Origin: Hirsutella rhossiliensis | Lineage: Eukaryota; Ascomycota; Sordariomycetes; Hypocreales; Ophiocordycipitaceae | Reading direction: 5' to 3' | Assembly: GCF_020360975.1 (NCBI RefSeq) | Contig: NW_025408668.1 | Coordinates: 1,426,001-1,490,000, forward strand | DNA length: 64,000 bases | In this document: positions 57,945 through 64,000 of the stretch, in pieces | How the letters are laid out: each line of letters opens with the position of its first letter | How positions within the stretch are numbered: position 1 is the first letter of the stretch | The notes under the pieces: model-generated | Database searches by the model: none | Told to the model about the DNA's origin: nothing | Seen by the model: the letters and a program-made list of their open reading frames with translations, nothing else | Program-made: the position numbers and the translations under genes

Positions 57945-59599
57945 TCAGGCATATATCTTTGCGGTTTGGGGGCGGCCCTTTGCGGTGTTGGGGCTGCCCA
58001 TGACGTTGCCCACGGCACCGGTGGCGATCTTGGCAACATGTCCGGGCACTCCGGTGGCGAGCTTGACGGCATCGGACACCATGCCGGTCACGGCTCCCGG
58101 GATGTTTCCGGTCAAGACTTTGCCTGCGGCGTCGGGGATGAGGTTGATGGTGTCGCCGGCGGCCTTGAAAACGAGATCGACGGCGCCCTGGGCAGCATCG
58201 ACGCCCGTGTTCATGATGTTGTCCACGATTCCGCGGCGGGAGTTCTCGTGGCTGCTAGTCTGCGCCTCACCCTCGGAGACGTCGCGGCCGTTGAGAATGG
58301 TATCGGCAGCGTTGATGGGGATCTTGGCGATATCCATGGGTATGCCGGTGGCGAGCTTTGCAGCATCAGACACGGCGCCCGTGACGGCTCCGGGGATGTC
58401 ACCGGCTAGCGCCTTGCCCGCGGCGTCGGGGATGAGGTTGATGGTGTCGCCGGCAGCCTTGAAGGCGACGTCGACGGCACCCTGGGCGGCGTCGATGCCG
58501 GCGCCCATGACGTGGCCTACGGGGCCGGTGACGGCGTTCATGATGTTGCCTGCGGGGCCGGCGACGGCCTTGCCGATCTTGATGGCGCTGTTGAGAGGGC
58601 CGAGGACGCCGCCGCCGTTGAGCTCCTTTTCGTATTGCGGCTGGGGCTTCTTCTGGGCCGAGGCGGCGGGGCCCTGGGAAGAGACGCTGGTGTCGGCGCC
58701 GTGTGTCGCCGTGGCCGTCTTGGAGGCGCCGGACTGGGTGCTCGTCGCAGCAGGGGATCTTGTCGCGGCAGGGGAGCCGCTGGCGTCCTGGTAAGGGCTG
58801 CCGGACTTGGTACCGGAGCCGCTGGTGGAACCGTTGCTAGAGCCGGCGTCGACAGCGACGGGGGCAGCCTCCTTGCCGGAGGCGGCACCACTGATCGAGC
58901 TGGCCTGGGAAACGGCTGAGTTTTCGCCGGCCGAAGAGCCCGCCGAGCCGACGACCTGAGCGCCGGCGCCGGCAATGTCGACTGAGGAGGACTGGGTGGC
59001 GGATGATGCGCTCTCAGAAACGACGGACGAGATGCTCGGGACGCTGGATCGGGTCGAGTTGATATACGAGTTACCGGTCAAAACGGAGCTGGCGCCGGTG
59101 CTTGGGCCCGAGGCCGACCTGGAGCCGTCGGCAGAGGATCCACCCCGGGGGCTGGCAGAAGCCTCGTTAACACTGGAGGAGCCAGTCGACCCGACTGACC
59201 CGGTCTCAGCGTTGCTGATGGTAACGGAGTTGGTGATGCCGGACCCGCTCGCAGCGCCGGACGAATCCCCGGGTGCAGCGCCAGCGCCGCCCGAGGTGCC
59301 GGCCACGGAGCGGCTCGCGCCGGCGACAGAGTCCGCGGGCAGGGTCACGGCCATTTCAGCCGAGTTGGACACCGCTGTGCCGTCGGCCGCAACGGGAACT
59401 GTTTCGTCGCATTCAGGTCAGTCAATAAGACTCTGCCAATGACGGAATCTTGCTCGGCTTTATCCAATTGGTCGAGGAGGGGACGTGGTTTGAGCCTACT
59501 GCATTTGTATGCAACCCTTTCGGACTTCCCCGTGGGGGCGCCATGTACGAGGCACGCCGAGGCGGCGATGACGGAGGTGACGAGGCTGAGATTCCTCAT
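57945..59599 (-). CDS. secreted Ser/Ala/Gly-rich protein with a duplicated C-terminal module
   Basis: Two exons are proposed, 59599-59500 and 59398-57945, 517 residues. The signal peptide is in exon 1 (MRNLSLVTSVIAASACLVHG). The 101-nt intron (donor GTAGGC, branch CTGAC, acceptor ACAG) restores the frame; the donor is the least certain part. Residues 35-300 are low-complexity Ser/Ala/Gly/Thr, a mucin-like stretch likely to be O-glycosylated. The C-terminal ~200 residues hold two copies of a ~70-residue module about 98 residues apart, each with AAQGAVD, FKAAGDTINLIPDAAGK and IPGAVTG.VSDA.KLATG. The Gly/Ala spacing resembles glycine-zipper-like amphipathic helices. No catalytic motif. A cell-wall or extracellular role is inferred; no known family is assigned. 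Confidence 0.75.
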
Positions 59600-62089
59600 G
59601 TTGAGCGAGACGCACTGCGGTTGAGGAGGGTAAAGGATGTAAAGAAAAGGCAAAATGGGTGTTGGGATGAAGCGAAAGTTGTGGAAAAGGTGGCAAAGGA
59701 AAAGAAGGACGGAAAGGAAGCGTAAAGAAAGAACTGATGACCAGGGACAAAGTTGGGGAAGAGACGTCGCGGAGGGCAGAGGCGATGGATTAAATACTCA
59801 ACATTGGCGGCCATGGCGGGCTCAGCTCTGTTCTCCAGAGGGTTCGATTCGTTCTACGGGACAGGATGAGGCTCCAGAGAGATGGAGCAGACTGGAGGGC
59901 AGGATGGCTTAGCTACCGTCTTGCTGGATAACCTGACACACAGAAGAAGCGGGATGCCAGCCATTCCAAGGATCTGCGCATCACGACGGCGTGGCCGAGC
60001 CAGATGTAGCAATGTTGACCAAGCAAAGAGGTGGAGAGACAAGTCTGTCGAGCCTCATGGGGAGCGAACTCGCGCTTCCACTCTTCCCGACTCTCCGGAC
60101 GAGACTCCACAGCATCAAGTGAGTGGTGACCGCGGTGGTTTACGAGCCGGAAATTGAAGCAGGGGCTTCGACTTCCACGTGGGGACGGGTGGCATGGCCA
60201 GGCGATTTTGCTTGTTTGCGAGGTGCCAAGCTGGTCCTTCCCGGCCTGAGGATCCTCGAGAGGGAGTGATCACAGGTCCACGGCTCTTGTCTATCTCTCC
60301 GCTGCGGTGGCAGTCTGACCGCGTGGTGGTGAATATGCGCCCGGATTTATACAAGAGATCAATGGGCGCGGTGCGCTTAGACCCCTCGATATGAGCTTTG
60401 ACTTATACCGCACCGGGCGTCCACCAAAACTGGCCCTACATCCACGCGAGTGAGCTGAGATGAAGACTTCAGGTTGCTAAAAATGGCAAGCTTATTCCGT
60501 CATAGAGACGGGGAGAAATGAAAAAGCCCGCATGTAGGGCGTCGTAGCTTCTTCTTTTCGCCCTGAGGGAAAGGAGGTAAAGAAGGAGGATGAAAGAGCC
60601 TTGGCGATTGTTTCCCACCGGCTGGCCTGTTGCGAGAAACCGGCCGGGATTCGCGTCACCTTTCTTCCGCCGTGACGGTGCATGTGGAAATGCTTCGCGG
60701 TTCGAGGTTGAAAGAGAGAAATCGTGACATGTTCTCGTGAGTACAGCCAAGCCTCTCATTCGGCGTCCAGTTCAGCCAGCTTGTGAATGATCTTGGCAAC
60801 CAGGTGACTCCAATCCCAACAGACGAACGAGACTTCATCCCCGGCCCTGTAGTCATGACAAAAGCCGGAATCAAGAATGGATAGTGAACCTCCATCCCGA
60901 GCAAGATTCTCTAATCGAGGCTCCGGTGATGGGACAGACGAAGTAAAAAGCATCGCATCGCGGGCAGAGGCGGAGATGGGGCTTCGTTGACAACACTCTC
61001 TCCAGATCGAACCAGAAAAGCCATTGACGAAGCAGCTATCACTTCTGTTCCCCGCCCAGTCCGGGTTCCAGCCACTGTTGGTACCTCAACCTTGCAGCTC
61101 GTGCTCTTGACGCCGGTGCGCTTTCGTCCGCCCGCCATGGCCGCACGGTCCGCTCGCTCGGATGCTTACTTTTGTCCATGTCCTTTTTTTGCAATTTAGC
61201 TGGGCCCTGCCAAGGATTATTGAGGGAGCTGCGTCAAGCGGGTGGAATTGGATAGCTCTTGTTTCATTAACTGACAAGCCCAGTGGTCCACAAAGCGCGT
61301 TGCGCATGAACCTAAGCGGGACGATTCGAAACGCCGAGGAACAAAACATACAAGGCGGCTTGGCGTCGTCATCCGCTGTCGTCTCAGGGCGCCGTCTTGT
61401 TTGGTTCCGGCCGAGAGAGGTCGGGTGCCGGGATGAGATGAGATGCGCTGGGCCCTGTTGGCGGGCAACATGACTCCCGCGCCGGCAGCCTCGGCTCTCT
61501 TCTTCTACCCACAAACCAAGGAGCCACGCAAACAACTTGAAGACTCGGGTCAGGCACCTTTTCCCCCGGTGAGTAGCGTCTCGGTCACGGAGGCTTCCGC
61601 TGGGGTGCACGCTTGATGTCTGGTCAAGGTCAGAACTTGCGCTGCCGCGGACAGTTCCCTCCATCGCCACCGTCATCGGCCTTTTCTATATGCCAGTGGG
61701 TGGTGAGCGCCGAAATGCAGCGCTCACACTGGCAATGCAAGTTAATGACTTCCATATCGCAATGCCCGTGGAAGATGTATTGTCGATTTCGTACCGCTGG
61801 TTCCTCGTCGACAAGACTGCTCCATTCAACGGCTCGACGGTGAAAGTCTCCTCCAACAAACAAGTGTCGAGACCGTCTTATACTGGCTCCCAGACCGGTT
61901 TGACGCAAAAAACCCAGGAAAGGGGGAGCTAGGAGTTGTGCCCCCATCACCGACGCCACAAGGACTCGTCCCACGCCAGGTCCGCGGTTAAATAAGTCAA
62001 GCATGATTGCGCCGATGCTAAAAAATGAAGACACAGTCCCGCGAGAAGGAAAACGAGTCCCCAAAGAGCGTAGTAAACTACCGCCTCCG
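59600..62089. other. intergenic; one possible unresolved gene on the minus strand
   Basis: Minus strand 60953-60756 reads SLSILDSGFCHDYRAGDEVS and WSHLVAKIIHKLAELDAE, which looks like a real protein end. The same frame is open upstream to about 61090 (SGWNPDWAGNRSDSCFVNG). No start or splice site could be fixed, although ATG 61138 (MAGGRKRTGVKSTS) is nearby in another frame. The remainder shows nothing recognisable. Confidence 0.3.
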
Positions 62090-62749
62090 TCACACTTTAT
62101 CCCCCCACCGATTGCGCCTCAGCCTCTCCCGCTCATCCCTCTCAAAGTCCCCGCGAGCATACACCAGCCCTCCCGCCACGCAATTGACAGCACCGAGCCC
62201 GACAGCCGCGCCGCGCACGACGCCGCGCGCCGAGAATTTGCCGCGCAAGGGCTGGCGGCGGCGCAGGGCCAGCAGGGCGTACAGGCCGGACCAGGCGGCC
62301 GCGGTGCCGGCACTGCCCGTTGGGTAGCCGGCAAGGTTGAGGTACGAGGCAAAGAGCAGGGGCGGCGTGAATATGGCAAGCGGTAGAGGCTGCAGCGGGC
62401 GGGCGTGGAGCGCGGTGACGAGGGTGGCGAGAAGGGCGGGTGGCATGGACGAGGCTGCGTACGAGCCGGCGAAGTTAGTGAGGCGAGGCTTTGCAGTGAG
62501 CTTCGATTTGAGGAGCGCTGTGAGTGGGTGTGGATAGGGCGCGGTAAGTGAGGAAAGGGACATTGAAGCCGTGAGACAAAGACCCGATGAAGCAAAGAAA
62601 CAAGGAGCTCGGCTCGGAGATAGAAGCATTGACAAAGCAAAGCAGGGCACAAAAGGGGCCGGACAAAACTCACACCCCCAGTCTTGCAGATATCCCACGA
62701 CAGACTTCTCTAGCGGCTCGCCACCCGCCGCCTCGGACGACGAAGCCAT
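62090..62749 (-). CDS. small fungal membrane protein (possibly Aim19-like)
   Basis: Two exons on the minus strand, 62749-62674 and 62517-62090, 167 residues. The 156-nt intron has donor GTGAGT and acceptor ACAG, and joining gives a smooth frame. The product starts MASSSEAAGGEPLEKSVVGY, then has hydrophobic segments around SMPPALLATLVTALHARPLQ and LPLAIFTPPLLFASYLNLAG, the motif GSAGTAAAWSGLYALLALRR, and VVRGAAVGLGAVNCVAGGLV, ending in a charged tail. The GAG..A.WS.LY pattern resembles the mitochondrial Aim19 family, but the resemblance is from memory and partial. Two to four short membrane helices are likely. The gene lies near the right end of the window and faces left. Confidence 0.7.
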   Translation of the reverse strand: MASSSEAAGGEPLEKSVVGYLQDWGCEFCPAPFVPCFALSMLLSPSRAPCFFASSGLCLTASMSLSSLTAPYPHPLTALLKSKLTAKPRLTNFAGSYAASSMPPALLATLVTALHARPLQPLPLAIFTPPLLFASYLNLAGYPTGSAGTAAAWSGLYALLALRRRQPLRGKFSARGVVRGAAVGLGAVNCVAGGLVYARGDFERDERERLRRNRWGDKV

Positions 62750-63769
62750 GGCTGCCCCGTTCAAGGACGCCCGCGATGATGTCGTCTCGAGAAACGCGCC
62801 GGAATCTCGGTTGCGTCGCGGCCCAAGAGCGCGGTCAAGGTCAGTGATGCAAGCTGAAAGGCGTGAGAGCCGGCGACGAAGGACAAGAGACCGTTGGCCG
62901 TGACGGCGATGGCGGATTGGCGATGACGACGACGATGGCGGTGATGGCGATGGCGGTGATGACGATGAAGAGAGCGGCGTTGAGCAAAATCCGCTGCAGT
63001 GACGTCGCTCATGACTAAGCGCCGCTCGCCGACCCACCGCTGTGGAGACCCCGGACTCCGCAGCCCGGCACCGCGGGCCGACCTGCCGCCGGGCCGCTGC
63101 CGAAAGCCGGCCTGGGAAAGCAAAGGTGCCGTCCTCACAAAATCGTCAGAGGATACCTATGCATCAGGTGGGGATATAATCTCTCTGCCTAATAAGCGCT
63201 CTCCACAGGAAACAGCCGTGGGCACGGATTGGTGACGACAACTCGAGATATCAAACTGCCTCATGCCGCCCATCAGAGGCTCGTCTCCTCAGCCATCACA
63301 CGCGGGACACAAGTCGGCAATCTTGGCTGATACGGCGTTGGTATAATCTATGGATTCGCCTGCGAATGGGTATCAACTCCTAGGCGGTCGGGCCGTCTAT
63401 CCAAAGTGGTCGACCCAATCCGACCTTCATCTATGATCTAACCCTTCATCCTCTAGCCTCTAGGCAGCAGAGTTCCATCCCTGCAACTTTCCAGACTCGT
63501 GAATCTTTTTATCCCGCGTCCCAAAGTCTATGGAAACAGGTCCCGCCCTTGGTCCCGGCCGATTCTCGGCCTCCGTCCGTGAGTCCATGCGTATCTGCAC
63601 GTCGTCGATCTTGGTAAAGCATTGAATTTCTCAATGGTGCTCGTGACTTTTCTCCCCGAGTGTATGAAATTTTTGAAAGGCGGTGTTTGGACAAGAGGAC
63701 ATAATGCGCGGAAAAAGTTCATCAAATCGTAACATGGCCGTCAGCACCCTTGGGTGACTGGGTATGGGT
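62750..63769. other. upstream region and intergenic, no gene recognised
   Basis: The first 300 bp contain GAT/GGC triplet-like repeats (62900-62970). Longer frames here are by-products of that composition. No supported gene follows. Confidence 0.4.
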
Positions 63770-63950
63770 GCTTGTACGCGTGAGCGAGTGTGTGTGCGCG
63801 GATGGCGCGGGTATAATTCAGCGAGTGTGTATGTGTGTGTGAGTGTGCGAATTCGTGAGCGAGCGAGTGTGTGCGTGAGCGAGTGTGCGTGCGAGCGAGC
63901 GTGGGCGGGTGTCTGTGAGTGTGTGCCATCGTGCGACTGTGAGCGCATGT
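63770..63950. repeat. degenerate TG/GAGCGAG simple-repeat tract
   Basis: About 180 bp made mostly of GTGTGTG and GAGCGAGTG words in irregular order, strongly G+T-rich on the plus strand. It is not the TTAGGG-type telomere repeat. Confidence 0.8.
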
Positions 63951-64000
63951 CCGACCTTATTCTTTCTCCGTGTCCTTGTGTACGTCGTGATCTCGCCAAC

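Noticed and set aside
61086..61676. 196-codon minus-strand frame
   Set aside because: Composition suggests a chance GC-rich frame. It overlaps other open frames and lacks any recognised domain.
63770..63950. possible telomere repeat at the window end
   Set aside because: The words are GTGTG and GAGCGAG in irregular order, not TTAGGG. It is an internal simple-repeat tract.

Overview
The window is nuclear DNA of a filamentous ascomycete, most likely a Sordariomycete. Hypocreales is a plausible order, but that is an inference. The signs are short spliceosomal introns (47-156 nt) with GT..AG ends and CTAAC/CTGAC-type branch sites, a HET-domain protein, several small secreted proteins, and a large block of transposable elements carrying the C-to-T signature of repeat-induced point mutation (RIP).

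Layout. 1-11 kb: sparse genes. These are the 3' end of an unknown gene, a secreted DUF6923-like protein (minus), a decayed LINE endonuclease fragment, a two-exon HET gene (plus) and a 60-residue secreted peptide (minus). 11.5-24.4 kb: a RIP-mutated transposon nest. It holds a complete but dead Ty3/gypsy chromovirus (16712-23689, 186-bp LTRs, CTTTC target duplication) inserted inside another repeat, the 3' end of a second gypsy copy, and several direct and inverted copies of an unnamed repeat family. 24.4-25.7 kb: a secreted heme-thiolate peroxidase whose acidic, repetitive C-terminus lies against the RIP block. 27.8-35.1 kb: a DNA transposon with perfect 39-bp terminal inverted repeats and a GCTGG target duplication. 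It carries a decayed integrase-core transposase and two accessory genes. One accessory gene is split in frame by a young, non-RIPed copia-type element that lacks reverse transcriptase.

35-64 kb: ordinary gene space with wide intergenic regions. In order it holds an unassigned ORF (minus), an alpha/beta hydrolase, a small conserved-looking protein (minus), a secreted NucA/NucB-type DNase, a BIM1/X325-like copper-binding membrane protein (minus), a 7.8-kb stretch with no recognised gene, a Siw14-type phosphatase with a C-terminal membrane segment, a secreted Ser/Ala/Gly-rich protein with a duplicated C-terminal module (minus), and a small fungal membrane protein (minus).

The genes do not form an obvious pathway or metabolic cluster. 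Secreted or cell-surface products dominate (DUF6923-like, peroxidase, DNase, BIM1-like, Ser/Ala-rich protein), beside a transposon-rich block. This resembles the accessory, fast-evolving parts of fungal genomes. All family names rest on motif recognition; no database search was possible.
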